Counted from the stretch's first letter, positions 26,483-35,379 are shown. The stretch: 64,000 nt of DNA from Pseudomonas congelans (GCF_900103225.1 NZ_FNJH01000007.1:145184-209183); one strand, 5' to 3'. A program made the numbers and translations. Notes: generated by a model from the sequence alone, not told the origin.

Positions 26483-28255
26483 TTACCACCTGCTCAATCG
26501 GCCTAATCCTTCTAAGAATCGCTGTAGGTAGCTCTCACTGCCATAGGCAAAGCCGGCAGCAAGCAAGGGCGCGTTGAACTCCGGCGTAGAGTATTCCTGA
26601 GCAAAGCGCGAGATTGTCTCCGAGTGCCACGATAGACGACCCATCGCGATGTTTCGAAATTGACTCTGCTGGATTCGATTATTGAGCTCTTCTTCATTGA
26701 CGCCGTTCGTTTGAGCGAAGAACAGCAGGTTCAGAAACTCGAAACGCTCGTACAGCAGCTCGGGATCCTGCACTCCGGCGAACGAGGGTGCCCATTTACA
26801 GGTAATGAGGCTGGCCAGGCGATTGGATAGCGGTGTACGGGCGTTGCTCTGATCCTCTAAGGTTTTCCAATGCGCCAGCAGCCCGTTACCGGCCTCTAAA
26901 TAGAACGGTGACAACTCGTAACCAATCAATCCTGGTTGCTCACGGCGGTTAATGACGGTTGAATTGAGCAGGCTATATAGAACGTCAAGGCGATTTGCAC
27001 GGGTTAGGCCCAGTGAATAGCCAAGAACGACCAACGCAGCTGGGTAGTTCTTCAGGGCGAGCCAGTGGGTATAGCCAGCCTGCTCCCTATGAGCTTCTGC
27101 ATATAGTCCTTTAACGGCATCCAGTACGAGACTCAGCTCATCACCTGTGCCCCATCGACCTAGCACTGAAGCGAGGCGTGCGATTGGTTCTGCAATAGCC
27201 TCGTACTCTGGGACCCAATCACTGAACGCCTGGGTTCTCACATCACCCTGTCCTGCAAATAGAGGTGCAAAATCAGCAATACTCTGTCGAGTTTGAGCCG
27301 TGACTAGGTCGTCGAGCTGGATTCTGTGTTCAGGCCGGTCCATGAAGCGTTTTGCCATGGCGATCATCAGCTCGATGCTCGCCGGATTGGGCTGGCGGGA
27401 TTTTTGAATGGTCTCAAGCTTCAGGTTAAGGGCATCGAAGAACGTATCCGCATCAGTCCCACTAACCACCGAAGCGCGGCGTCGTGCGACCAACTCTTGG
27501 GCGCGCTCAGACACACCTCCTCGGGCGAGCCAGTAGGTTGGGTAGCGTCGGGAAGGGGCGCGTAGAAACGCAGCCCTCAGGGCGTGATCCCATTCTCCTG
27601 ACCAGCCGGCGACGATCAACCCGAACTCATCGATTATGCGGTCGAGCAGAGTGTTGAATTCAGTGGGGTAGTCGCCCAGTTCAACATCCGTATTTAGAAT
27701 CCGGGCGTCCTTGTAATCGCCATGGATTTTGAGGATGAAGCACTGGGAATGGGCGAGCGGTTCTGCTCCTGCCAGGGTGTCGACCGAACTCACGATCGTG
27801 GGCTCGATGCCGGCATCACGCAGTGCGTTTTCCATCAGCCTGTCGAAGTTGGTGGTCACAATGACCCGCACGTGCCCAGCACGCACCATTTCTGCGATAG
27901 CTCGATGAGCCCTGGTGGGTACTTTTAAACCGTCCTCCAGCTCTTGGGCTGTAGGCTCAAGGAAGCTCTGCACAATGGCTCTGCGTTCGCTCTGCGTGCC
28001 TGCTAAGGTCTCCAGCAGCGTCGAATAGTTAGGCTGCTCTCCTGTCTGACCTAGATACCAAGCATACCAATCCTCTTGCTCGCCGACACCTGAGGCAATA
28101 CCGGCACGTTTGACTAGCTCCATGGTGATCTCCCAGCCGGTTGGAATACCGGCGGTGCGGGATACTCCTGAGCCTAGGAGTAACGCGTACACTCCCTTGT
28201 TCTCATATACAGAGAATGCAAGCTGGGTAGTGGGGTCATTGGCGATCATGGGCAC
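26483..28255 (-). CDS. SIR2-domain protein, candidate NAD-degrading defence effector
   Basis: A 590-aa protein. Residues about 20-230 form a SIR2-like NAD-binding domain: LLLGSGVSRTAGIPTGWE (the GAGxSxxxGIP position), TTNFD at 134-138, catalytic-type His178 in LKIHGDY, and GLIVAGWSGEWDHAL. The remaining 360 residues are helical and of unknown fold, possibly a sensor. Stand-alone SIR2 proteins of this layout (DSR-type and related) deplete NAD on phage infection and cause abortive infection. A deacylase role is less likely given the long C-terminal domain. It is the only minus-strand cargo gene, flanked by two copies of a 20-bp palindrome and by IS66 debris. The start is taken at ATG 28255. Confidence 0.8.
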   Translation of the reverse strand: MPMIANDPTTQLAFSVYENKGVYALLLGSGVSRTAGIPTGWEITMELVKRAGIASGVGEQEDWYAWYLGQTGEQPNYSTLLETLAGTQSERRAIVQSFLEPTAQELEDGLKVPTRAHRAIAEMVRAGHVRVIVTTNFDRLMENALRDAGIEPTIVSSVDTLAGAEPLAHSQCFILKIHGDYKDARILNTDVELGDYPTEFNTLLDRIIDEFGLIVAGWSGEWDHALRAAFLRAPSRRYPTYWLARGGVSERAQELVARRRASVVSGTDADTFFDALNLKLETIQKSRQPNPASIELMIAMAKRFMDRPEHRIQLDDLVTAQTRQSIADFAPLFAGQGDVRTQAFSDWVPEYEAIAEPIARLASVLGRWGTGDELSLVLDAVKGLYAEAHREQAGYTHWLALKNYPAALVVLGYSLGLTRANRLDVLYSLLNSTVINRREQPGLIGYELSPFYLEAGNGLLAHWKTLEDQSNARTPLSNRLASLITCKWAPSFAGVQDPELLYERFEFLNLLFFAQTNGVNEEELNNRIQQSQFRNIAMGRLSWHSETISRFAQEYSTPEFNAPLLAAGFAYGSESYLQRFLEGLGRLSRW

Positions 28256-28396
28256 AGAGTCTTCCTTGTATTCGGGGTAGCAACGTATGTCACTTAGTCG
28301 CCTGCCCTGTTCTGGGTGGGGGTATTCTAGCTAAAGGCCATCACTTGTGCAGTGATCGTACCTCTCGAATTCGAATAAGCTTCCGGCCATCCCTTC

Positions 28397-28676
28397 TTAC
28401 GCAACTAAGCGGGTTGTCACCGATGCGGCAACAACTCCCCGATTCCATTTGCCCGCTGCGTCGACTAGCGGCTGCAATTGCACACCGCAAACGCCGACCC
28501 AACTGGCGAGCGTTGAGCTAGGTATCGCAAGACCGGCCCGACCGAAGATTTGCTCCTGGCGGTACAGCGGTAAATGATCGGCGTATTTCGCGATCATCAC
28601 CTGGGCCATCAGCCCGGCAGTCGGGATGCCTTTGTCGATGACCTGTGCCGGTATGCGTGTTTGCCGTTCGCTTACA
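28397..28676 (-). pseudogene. IS66 transposase (TnpC) internal fragment
   Basis: The minus strand from about 28676 reads DVSERQTRIPAQVIDKGIPT, then AGLMAQVMIAKYADHLPLYR, QEQIFGRAGLAIPSSTLASW and VGVCGVQLQPLVDAAG. This is the central region of IS66 TnpC. Both ends of the gene are missing and it runs into a stop at 28397. It is a remnant that sits between the SIR2 gene and palindrome copy 2. Confidence 0.85.
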
Positions 28677-28706
28677 TCACGAAGATTAGGTTTTGAACCC
28701 GCTGTG

Positions 28707-28726
28707 ATTTTCGCGCGCGCGAAAAT
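28707..28726. repeat. 20-bp perfect palindrome, copy 2
   Basis: ATTTTCGCG-CG-CGCGAAAAT, identical to 26199-26218. It lies between the IS66 fragment and the 3' end of the coiled-coil membrane gene, marking the other side of the SIR2 segment (2.5 kb between copies). Confidence 0.8.
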
Positions 28727-28774
28727 GAGGAGATCTTTCGAAAGTAGGTACAGCTCGTCGTTCTGTGCAGGCTA

Positions 28775-29869
28775 TCAATTTCTAGCTCCCGTTAGCGGGT
28801 TGTAACCTTGGGCCGCGCATCGGGCTCTTGCCATGATGCTGGCCGTACATTCTCTTTGCTTCGCCTCGGCTGCAGCTTCCGATTGACGTTTTGCCGCAGC
28901 TAGCCGGCGCTCGGAATCTTGCTCTGCTCGGCGTGTAGCCTCGGCAGCTACGCTGGCCTGACGCTCAATGTCCCGTTGGCGTTGGATAGATAGACGCTGT
29001 GCTTTATGTTGCTCACGTTCCGCCTGTAGCTCTGCTTGTCGGGCGTCTCTCTCTGCCTGACTTGCCTGATTCTGAGCTTCCAGCTTTGCCTGTTGCTTCT
29101 GCTGTTCTGCGCTTCGCTCTGCTTTACGGATTGCGCTACTGAGCTCGTCAATGGGAGCTTTAGGCTCGGGCTGCTGCCGCTCGTATAACTGTTCTCCACT
29201 CTCATAATCGGAAGCCTGCTCTGCTGCTGGCCCAGGCACGCCTGCCTTGTCGCCGTTCAGTTGCACATCCAGTCGATGAACCATGTTCTCTGTCTGGGCT
29301 TGGAGCTTGAATACTTCCTGCAGTACAGGCAGCGCATCAAGCAATCCGTCTGAAAGCCTTTGGTACTCAAATCGTGAGGGGCGTTTAACCTCAAGAGCAT
29401 CGAGATACCTTTTCCCTTCAGCGCTCAGCGGTATCTGCAGTTTCGTTAACCCTTTAAATGGCGAAGCTGCGATCACTTGTTGAGCCTGATCGTATTGTTC
29501 TTGCTGCACTACCGCTTTCTGAAGTATCTGCTCCTTACTCAAGGGCTTGACCAAGGACAGCTGGGCTTGAAGTTCAGTCGTTTGTGCGGTCGCCACTTGT
29601 CGCAGCCATTCAGGTTGGTCTGCCATCAAGCCCTGGAGGCGTGAGAGTGCTGTCTGTGTGTGTTGCGCCGATTGGTCGATCAACTGGTTCACGGCTTCAA
29701 TGCGTTGAATCGCTTCGTCCGCTTTCATCGCAGGGTACCGGTAACCATAAACGAATGCGGCCAATAGCAGAGCCAAGGCTAGCAAGGTCGCTGGGGAAGT
29801 TGACCCTGGCCAATACCAATGGCCCTCCGCTTCACGCATCAACGGCATATAGATTTCGGTAGTTTTCAT
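28775..29869 (-). CDS. Coiled-coil inner-membrane protein of the mobilisation module
   Basis: A 364-aa protein. One membrane helix lies near the N-terminus (ATLLALALLLAAFVYGYRYP, residues about 28-47). The rest is helical, with a long Gln/Ala/Glu/Arg-rich coiled coil from about 230 to 345 (repeats such as QAERDARQAELQAEREQ). It ends with a short cysteine-containing tail. Its ATG overlaps the stop of the coupling-protein gene (ATGA at 29866-29869), so the two are translated together. The likely role is a membrane partner of the coupling ATPase, inferred from this coupling. The family name is not known to me. Confidence 0.6.
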   Translation of the reverse strand: MKTTEIYMPLMREAEGHWYWPGSTSPATLLALALLLAAFVYGYRYPAMKADEAIQRIEAVNQLIDQSAQHTQTALSRLQGLMADQPEWLRQVATAQTTELQAQLSLVKPLSKEQILQKAVVQQEQYDQAQQVIAASPFKGLTKLQIPLSAEGKRYLDALEVKRPSRFEYQRLSDGLLDALPVLQEVFKLQAQTENMVHRLDVQLNGDKAGVPGPAAEQASDYESGEQLYERQQPEPKAPIDELSSAIRKAERSAEQQKQQAKLEAQNQASQAERDARQAELQAEREQHKAQRLSIQRQRDIERQASVAAEATRRAEQDSERRLAAAKRQSEAAAEAKQRECTASIMARARCAAQGYNPLTGARN

Positions 29870-32517
29870 GCTGCATCCCCCGCTTGTTTCGGATACAGGC
29901 GGATCACATCACGGCGTTGGATTCGTCCGCGGTTGATGACTGCGATAGCGGTACCTGGTATGGCCAAGAGGGTGTCGATCTCATCGGGCGAGATGAGTGG
30001 GGATAGCTCTAGCTGGAGTGCTGGTCGCGGTGGTGCCTGATTTGGATCATCAGGCACCACCATTCCATCCAGCCAGTTCATAGCTTTGGGAGTCCACTGA
30101 CGATGCCAGAGTCCTATCGCATAAGATAGCCGTGGCGCGCCGAAGCGATTCTGGCGATGCAGCGTGGTCGACTGCATTGCTTGACCAGTACCAGAGTTAG
30201 CGTACAGACCAAAATCGCTAGCGGCGTCAGGTAGCCCCTGAAAGCTTTGTGTCGAAGCCTTCCATACATTACCGACCCGCTTGGAAACGTAGCTGTTTGA
30301 GTCATCTGTACGGGGGGCTAAAGCTATGATGCTGGCAAGGTTGCCGAGCATCTGTACCGCGCCGTCGCGCTCCAGGCGCTTATACAAACCGTCGACGTTT
30401 TGTGTCGCAAACATCAGATACAGGCCAAGGCTGCGTGCGACCGGAACAGTTTCCAGATCCGCTTTGGTCAACAGGTTCTGAACCTCGTCAGCGGCGAGCA
30501 GAACAGGCCTATGGCCTTCCAAGCCCTGCCAACTGTCGCCGCGTTTTTTTACCGCATCGTAGACTCTGCGCATGCATATAGCTGAGATGGCCACCCCGCC
30601 AATGCCATATTCCGATTCTGGTAGCAGAAGCCCAATTTTCTGACCGGTCATCACATTTTCAACTCTGAACTCAGTGTCAGTTGTGTTGACCCACGGACCA
30701 AGCTTCTCTTGGAGCAGGATGTTGCCCAGCCAGGTTCGAAGCATGTTGCTGATACAGCCGGCAGTCTTCTCCGGAAAATCGGGGTACTCCAGCAGCCAGT
30801 AATGAGCTGCGGCAAGCAGGCGGCCACTACCGTCAATTTCGCTAGAAATAGGGTCGAGCCAGTCCGCGCGTTCTTGGTGGCTGGCTAAGCAGAACTGTTG
30901 GATCTGCGTCAGCGTGTATGGCAGGTTGGGATGGGCTTCTACCAAGATCGCCGCCATGCGCAGCATGAGGCGTGCAGAGTCACGCCAGAAGGTATCCCCT
31001 TTTCCGTCGTCGCATACGTCGGGGAGCACATCAGCCAATGCATCTGGCGTCATACCAGAAATTGGATTGAACGGGCCGTGATCCGGGCTGATGAGTGTGT
31101 ATCCTTCTGTTCCGTCAAATTCGAGAGGCAATGCTCCTTTGCCATCGAGTACTAGAAGCCCCCCTAGATCGCCATCAATCCATTGTTTGGTAAGGGGGCG
31201 AATGACGCCTGAGGTTTTACCTGTGCCGCTAGCTCCTAATACGCCGACGTGGGTAGCCAAGTCCGTTACGGACAGGCCGAACGGGATGCCGGCCTCAGTA
31301 GGCGATAGTGGGTCACGTCGTTGCGCTAGAAGACCAGTACTGGTTCCAAGGTGGATAAACGGAGAGCCATCCTTTTTGGCGTTTCGGATCTGCTCAGTAC
31401 GTGCCTCCTCAAGATGCTGGAAGTACGCCCGTCCGACCTTGTCGACTAATAGCTCCGTACCACTTTCACGCACTGCTTGATCGAGCAGCATTGCGCGAAC
31501 CTTAAGTGGAGATTTGGCCGTGAAGGTGAGATAGATCGCGAAAGCCCACATCCCGATAACGTAGACCCAGTTAATCACTTGTGCGTCCAGCCGAACAAAA
31601 GCATCCAGGTGTTCTCGATAGGACGCAGATAGCCCAAAAATTATTAGCAGTGGGATGATCACGACCTTCAGTGCGAAGAAGAGTACGGACGAATCTTTTT
31701 CCTGCTGCCCAGATTTGGATTGCTCGTGATCGCGGGGAATCCAGAACGCCATTTTTTGCCAGACCAAAAGGGAGAAATAATCCAAGACCGCAAGCATGGG
31801 CGATGAGGTCGCAAGGACTGGAGATAGCATGACTAAGCCCATCAGCACGAGCACAGCCTTAGTGATCATCCACTCTGCGCGAACGGCTGAAAACTCTAGG
31901 TCAGTAGCTAGTACTTGCCCCGCTACAGATTGGCCGTCGGAATCAGTTACCAATAGTCGGGCACGGTCTTTCAGATCGAGCGGAGTTTCTGGCTCTAAAT
32001 CACGAATGACGCAGCGACTGATTACGCTTTTCACTGAGTCGATTTCATCCTGACGCACTGGCATTTTTGGCAGGAATAACTGGGCAATCAGTGGACCGAA
32101 TATTGTTGCGGAACAACACAGAAAAAAGCTGAGCCAGACGGTGCCTGTCAGCACCAAGGGAATGAGCTTGTCGCTTGTTGTAGTGCCAGCTGCATTCACC
32201 AGCATGTAGGTAATTAGCAGCCCAGCCATCATCAGCATTGGGACGACTAGCCAGGTTCGCTTTGCCCAGATACGTTGAGCGAGAAACACACCTATTTGCG
32301 ACAGCGAGAGCCGCTGCGCCATTCTTTCGATTTCGTCATCTGATAAGCCGTCATGCTCATTATCAGTACCTACAATCCAATATACCTGCGGGTCTAGGAC
32401 ATCCTCATATTTTCGACCAATGACTGCTCGCATCATTTTTTGCTCTCGATGTAAAAGCCAGTGCCTTACCTTCGATACAGGATCATCAAAAAATTTACTT
32501 TTCGCTAAAAAGCTCAT
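29866..32517 (-). CDS. Type IV coupling protein (TraD/TraG-FtsK-like ATPase)
   Basis: An 883-aa membrane ATPase that would bring the relaxase-DNA complex to a mating channel. Several membrane segments occur in the first 330 residues (for example LVVPMLMMAGLLITYMLVNAA). Walker A GVLGASGTGKTSG lies at about residues 425-437, and Walker B VLLAADEVQNLL at about 670, followed by a TQN-type motif (FATQNVDGL). A later MDWLDGM-like tail completes the TraD-type layout. It is larger than VirD4-type proteins and resembles the TraD/DotL-like coupling proteins of mobilisable islands. It is encoded next to the coiled-coil membrane gene and upstream of the relaxase region. No VirB4 or other channel genes are present. 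Confidence 0.82.
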   Translation of the reverse strand: MSFLAKSKFFDDPVSKVRHWLLHREQKMMRAVIGRKYEDVLDPQVYWIVGTDNEHDGLSDDEIERMAQRLSLSQIGVFLAQRIWAKRTWLVVPMLMMAGLLITYMLVNAAGTTTSDKLIPLVLTGTVWLSFFLCCSATIFGPLIAQLFLPKMPVRQDEIDSVKSVISRCVIRDLEPETPLDLKDRARLLVTDSDGQSVAGQVLATDLEFSAVRAEWMITKAVLVLMGLVMLSPVLATSSPMLAVLDYFSLLVWQKMAFWIPRDHEQSKSGQQEKDSSVLFFALKVVIIPLLIIFGLSASYREHLDAFVRLDAQVINWVYVIGMWAFAIYLTFTAKSPLKVRAMLLDQAVRESGTELLVDKVGRAYFQHLEEARTEQIRNAKKDGSPFIHLGTSTGLLAQRRDPLSPTEAGIPFGLSVTDLATHVGVLGASGTGKTSGVIRPLTKQWIDGDLGGLLVLDGKGALPLEFDGTEGYTLISPDHGPFNPISGMTPDALADVLPDVCDDGKGDTFWRDSARLMLRMAAILVEAHPNLPYTLTQIQQFCLASHQERADWLDPISSEIDGSGRLLAAAHYWLLEYPDFPEKTAGCISNMLRTWLGNILLQEKLGPWVNTTDTEFRVENVMTGQKIGLLLPESEYGIGGVAISAICMRRVYDAVKKRGDSWQGLEGHRPVLLAADEVQNLLTKADLETVPVARSLGLYLMFATQNVDGLYKRLERDGAVQMLGNLASIIALAPRTDDSNSYVSKRVGNVWKASTQSFQGLPDAASDFGLYANSGTGQAMQSTTLHRQNRFGAPRLSYAIGLWHRQWTPKAMNWLDGMVVPDDPNQAPPRPALQLELSPLISPDEIDTLLAIPGTAIAVINRGRIQRRDVIRLYPKQAGDAA

Positions 32518-32561
32518 GTCTACTGCCTGCTAGGTTTATTGACGTGTGGACGGGGCGCTAC

Positions 32562-33002
32562 TCAGCTTTTTCTGGGTCGTTCCCGACTTGCCATAAGTGC
32601 ATCTCCTGTTCTTTTCCAGTCGACTCGCACTGCATCGGTTACGGCCGTTTCTTCAATTGCCACAAGGGCGCCCAAGAGCTCACCACGATCCAAAAGAGGA
32701 CTTCCTGTCTTTGTATCAACCAAGCCTGCCAGTATGAGCAGTCCGGCTGCTTGATAAAGCTCACGGTCCCTGGCTTTACGTGCAGATTCTTTTTCTGCAT
32801 TAACAATGCGAGCTACATCGCTTCTGGCCTTCTGTGCCTTGGCTTCTGCCCACTCGGCCTTGATGAGAAAACTGAGCTTTCGCTCCTCGTCATTTGTTCG
32901 AGAGGTTTTTTCTGAAAGCATCAGGAGTAATCGCTGTTGATCATTTGGTGATTTCAGATTTTTTATGTGAAGAATCCTGTCGCTAAGCCATTTTTCTTTC
33001 AT
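32562..33002 (-). CDS. TraD/MobC-like relaxosome accessory protein
   Basis: A 146-aa, highly charged helical protein. The C-terminal stretch AAGLLILAGLVDTKTGSPLL, then DRGELLGALVAIEE, matches the small conjugal-transfer TraD family (not the coupling protein of the same name). These accompany MobA/MobL relaxases on mobilisable plasmids and probably help open oriT. It is transcribed divergently from the relaxase, with the predicted oriT in the 255 bases between them. The gap to the coupling-protein start is 44 bases, suggesting one minus-strand transcript. Confidence 0.72.
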   Translation of the reverse strand: MKEKWLSDRILHIKNLKSPNDQQRLLLMLSEKTSRTNDEERKLSFLIKAEWAEAKAQKARSDVARIVNAEKESARKARDRELYQAAGLLILAGLVDTKTGSPLLDRGELLGALVAIEETAVTDAVRVDWKRTGDALMASRERPRKS

Positions 33003-33082
33003 TTCGCTTAATTACGCTAAGTTTGATTTTAGGGTTCTAATTATAACTATTATATGTTTGATGTGCGCACGAACTGCTTTAT

Positions 33083-33132
33083 CCTTCCAGTATTGGAAGG
33101 CGCGCTTAGTTGTTTCTTCGTTCCTCAGAAAC
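33083..33132 (-). other. Predicted origin of transfer, IncQ (RSF1010)/MOBQ type
   Basis: On the minus strand an inverted repeat GTTTCT-N9-AGAAAC (33132-33112) is followed after three bases by TAAGCGCGCCTT (33108-33097). The RSF1010 nic region is an inverted repeat with the same GTTTCT/AGAAAC arms, three bases, then TAAGTGCGCCCT: 10 of 12 core bases agree and the spacing is the same. A second hairpin CCTTCC-N6-GGAAGG follows (33083-33100). The position between divergent mob genes fits. The nick is expected within the GCGCC part on the minus strand. Confidence 0.75.
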
Positions 33133-33173
33133 AGCGCGCCCTGCCGGGGGCAGAAGCGAAAATCAAAAGCAGA

Positions 33174-33233
33174 ATTTTCGCGGGCGCGAAAAAAAAGCGT
33201 AGTGCCAAGGCATATTTTCGCGGGCGCGAAAAT
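33174..33233. promoter_or_regulatory. Two palindrome copies upstream of the relaxase gene
   Basis: ATTTTCGCG-GG-CGCGAAAAA (33174-33193) and ATTTTCGCG-GG-CGCGAAAAT (33214-33233), exactly 40 bases apart, so on nearly the same face of the helix. A half site GCGAAAAT lies at 33156-33163. They end 24 bases before the relaxase ATG (33258), so they are well placed as operators for the mob promoters or as relaxosome-protein sites. The same arms flank the SIR2 gene. Confidence 0.7.
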
Positions 33234-33257
33234 TCAGACGCGTGAGGTAATCCGCAG

Positions 33258-34742
33258 ATGGCTATTGGTCGTTTAAGCATGAAGGTGGGAAAGATCGGGA
33301 AGGCTGGGCCACATGCGGCCTATATCGCCCGTGAAGGTAAGTATGCCGCGCGGCTAGATAGAAACGAAAAACTGGAGGCGACTGAGTCCGGGAACATGCC
33401 GGCTTGGGCTCAGCATTGTCCTCAAGAGTTTTGGAATGCCGCTGACGCGAATGAGCGCAAAAATGGCACTACGTATCGCGAGATGGAAATAGCGTTGCCT
33501 CGTGAGCTTTCACCACAGCAGCGCACTGATCTGGTACATGACTTTGTACGCCAGGAAATAGGAACGCGCCACGCGTATCAGTGGGCAATTCATTCGCCGA
33601 AAGCAGCAGACGGCGACGAGCAGCCCCATTTGCATTTGATGTTCAGTGAAAGGCAGTGTGATGGCTATGCACGTGATCCTGAGCAGTACTTCAAACGCTA
33701 CAACTCTAAAAATCCGGCTAATGGTGGCGCTCGTAAAGGCTATGGCCCAAGCGCTGGACTCACACTGAGTACGACGGAGCGCAAGGCGGAGTTACGTCAG
33801 TTGCGCTATCGCTGGGAGACAAGTTGCAATACGCATCTGGAGCGAGCGGGGTTTGCAGAGAGGATCGATATGCGCAGCCATGCCGAAAGGAATACTGGGT
33901 TAAAGCCAGAACGGAAATATTTGCCGAGCGAGTGGAGAGATCCGTTGCTACGCGCAAAGGTGATCGACTTTCGACAGGCCCGAGCAGAGCTTTCCCGATC
34001 TCGTGATGATTTACGGAGCGAAGTTCCGAGCGCTGCAGCTGAGATTATTAGCCTTGAGAAAGAGCGTGAGCGGCGAACCCACGTGCAAAAAAACTCGGGC
34101 GGTAGCCCCCAACAGACCATCATTACGACCGGTTCGGTCGAGAGGCAAAGCGACGTGTCAACTAATTCCAACGGTAGTTCTACTGATAAAAAAAGATCTG
34201 AGCGAATGAGTAGAGAAGAGGCTGGACGAATTGCTACAGCGCTCTCCCAAGAAAATGAGCGCCGCGAGAACCTTGAAACCATGCGACACATCGAAAAGAT
34301 TCCGCAGTCGGAAAAGTCAGCTCAAGAGCTGCGAGATCAAAAAGAACGATCAGACCAAGAGAAAAGCATCCGCGATCAGGTCCGTAGGATGGAGCAATCG
34401 CGAAGCGACGAAGGAGATCGCTTGATTAACCAACTGCAGCGGGAGAGGGAGGAGGGAAGTGCGTGCGTACCTGGCGCGATTGAGAAGATGGAGGCCCAGG
34501 TGGCCCAGGGGGCCGGGAGTGGAAAGGCACCTGGTCGCGACCATGTACATGGTCAGAACGTTTCAAGCATTGAGCAAATGCGAACCAGGGCAATGGAGCG
34601 AGGTCACTTTAAAGATCAGGCGCTAAAGCCCGACCATGACCGTCCTCGCGCTTCTACTACGCTTGAGCAGATTAGGTCCGACGCCGAGACACGTCGTCTT
34701 GCGAAAGAGCAGAATTCCAATGAGGCGGACATCGAACGCTGA
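33258..34742 (+). CDS. MobA/MobL family relaxase (MOBQ)
   Basis: A 494-aa relaxase that would nick oriT and lead the transferred strand. The metal-binding three-histidine signature is present: His112 (WAIHSPK) and the pair His124/His126 in EQPHLHLMFSER. N-terminal Tyr22 in GPHAAYIAREGKY is the likely nucleophile. After the nickase domain (about 1-240) comes a long charged, helical tail rich in Arg/Glu/Gln (about 250-490) without a primase domain, unlike RSF1010 MobA. The start at ATG 33258 lies just after two palindromes. It runs convergent to the 88-aa gene, with 13 bases between. Confidence 0.9.
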   Translation: MAIGRLSMKVGKIGKAGPHAAYIAREGKYAARLDRNEKLEATESGNMPAWAQHCPQEFWNAADANERKNGTTYREMEIALPRELSPQQRTDLVHDFVRQEIGTRHAYQWAIHSPKAADGDEQPHLHLMFSERQCDGYARDPEQYFKRYNSKNPANGGARKGYGPSAGLTLSTTERKAELRQLRYRWETSCNTHLERAGFAERIDMRSHAERNTGLKPERKYLPSEWRDPLLRAKVIDFRQARAELSRSRDDLRSEVPSAAAEIISLEKERERRTHVQKNSGGSPQQTIITTGSVERQSDVSTNSNGSSTDKKRSERMSREEAGRIATALSQENERRENLETMRHIEKIPQSEKSAQELRDQKERSDQEKSIRDQVRRMEQSRSDEGDRLINQLQREREEGSACVPGAIEKMEAQVAQGAGSGKAPGRDHVHGQNVSSIEQMRTRAMERGHFKDQALKPDHDRPRASTTLEQIRSDAETRRLAKEQNSNEADIER

Positions 34743-34755
34743 CGGGGTTTGGCTA

Positions 34756-35022
34756 TCACATCTCTAGCTGTTGCCGTACCTTGGGCGGTAGCCACTCCAA
34801 TTCAGGAAGATTGATTTCCTCAAGGGCCTGCAGCATGGCTTTCAACTTGCGACGGTGTCTCTGAAGAGCATCTTCGAGGGATTCTTTTGGTAGCGTGCTG
34901 AGCTCGCAAAGCTCCGAATCGTCGAAAATTCCTCGCCAAACGGCAAGGCAGAGTGGGTTTTTGTCCATGGTAATGAAATATTCGCGCCAGTAGCTGGACT
35001 GCTCGATAGATACGTTCGTCAT
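34756..35022 (-). CDS. Small protein downstream of an HTH gene, function unknown
   Basis: An 88-aa, acidic-to-neutral, helix-rich protein. The N-terminus contains WREYFITMDKNPLCLAVWRG and the C-terminus LPELEWLPPKVRQQLEM. It is not recognised. Its ATG overlaps the stop of the upstream HTH gene (35019-35022), so they form a translationally coupled pair. The arrangement resembles a small toxin-antitoxin or copy-control unit, but there is no known toxin motif. Confidence 0.55.
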   Translation of the reverse strand: MTNVSIEQSSYWREYFITMDKNPLCLAVWRGIFDDSELCELSTLPKESLEDALQRHRRKLKAMLQALEEINLPELEWLPPKVRQQLEM

Positions 35023-35294
35023 GTGTTCTTGCCATCCCTGATTTTTTTGCGCATATCTTCTAAGTCGATAAGGGCGTTAGTTTGAAAGCGACCGATCAGA
35101 AGCTTGCTTAACTGCACCTGTGGAACGCACGCCAGTCGTGCTGCGTCACCAAGTGACAATCCTTTTTCCTCTATGAGTCTGATTATTGAGGACACCGTTT
35201 GTGCTTTGACCAGCATTTCCTCCGCTTCTGGGTCGCTAAGATCAGTGTATACGTAGCCGCGACCTGCTTCGACCTCAATCATTGTGGCCTCCAA
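35019..35294 (-). CDS. XRE-type HTH protein (HigA2/HTH_37-like)
   Basis: A 91-aa DNA-binding protein. Residues about 27-80 read EMLVKAQTVSSIIRLIEEKG, then LSLGDAARLACVPQVQLSKL and LIGRF, the HTH_37 pattern of small antitoxins and plasmid regulators (AKAQ...L...A....GL....AA.LLG..Q..VS.LL.GRF). It is coupled by ATGA overlap to the 88-aa gene. It lies about 105 bases from the iterons, so it could act as antitoxin or as a replication regulator. The paired gene is not a recognised toxin. Confidence 0.65.
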   Translation of the reverse strand: MEATMIEVEAGRGYVYTDLSDPEAEEMLVKAQTVSSIIRLIEEKGLSLGDAARLACVPQVQLSKLLIGRFQTNALIDLEDMRKKIRDGKNT

Positions 35295-35379
35295 GCTGTA
35301 TTAGGATGATTAAAAAGGATTAAGGGGGGGGCATTATCTGCGCAGCCCTCAAGGGACACGGCTTGTAGCCATTTAGGCC

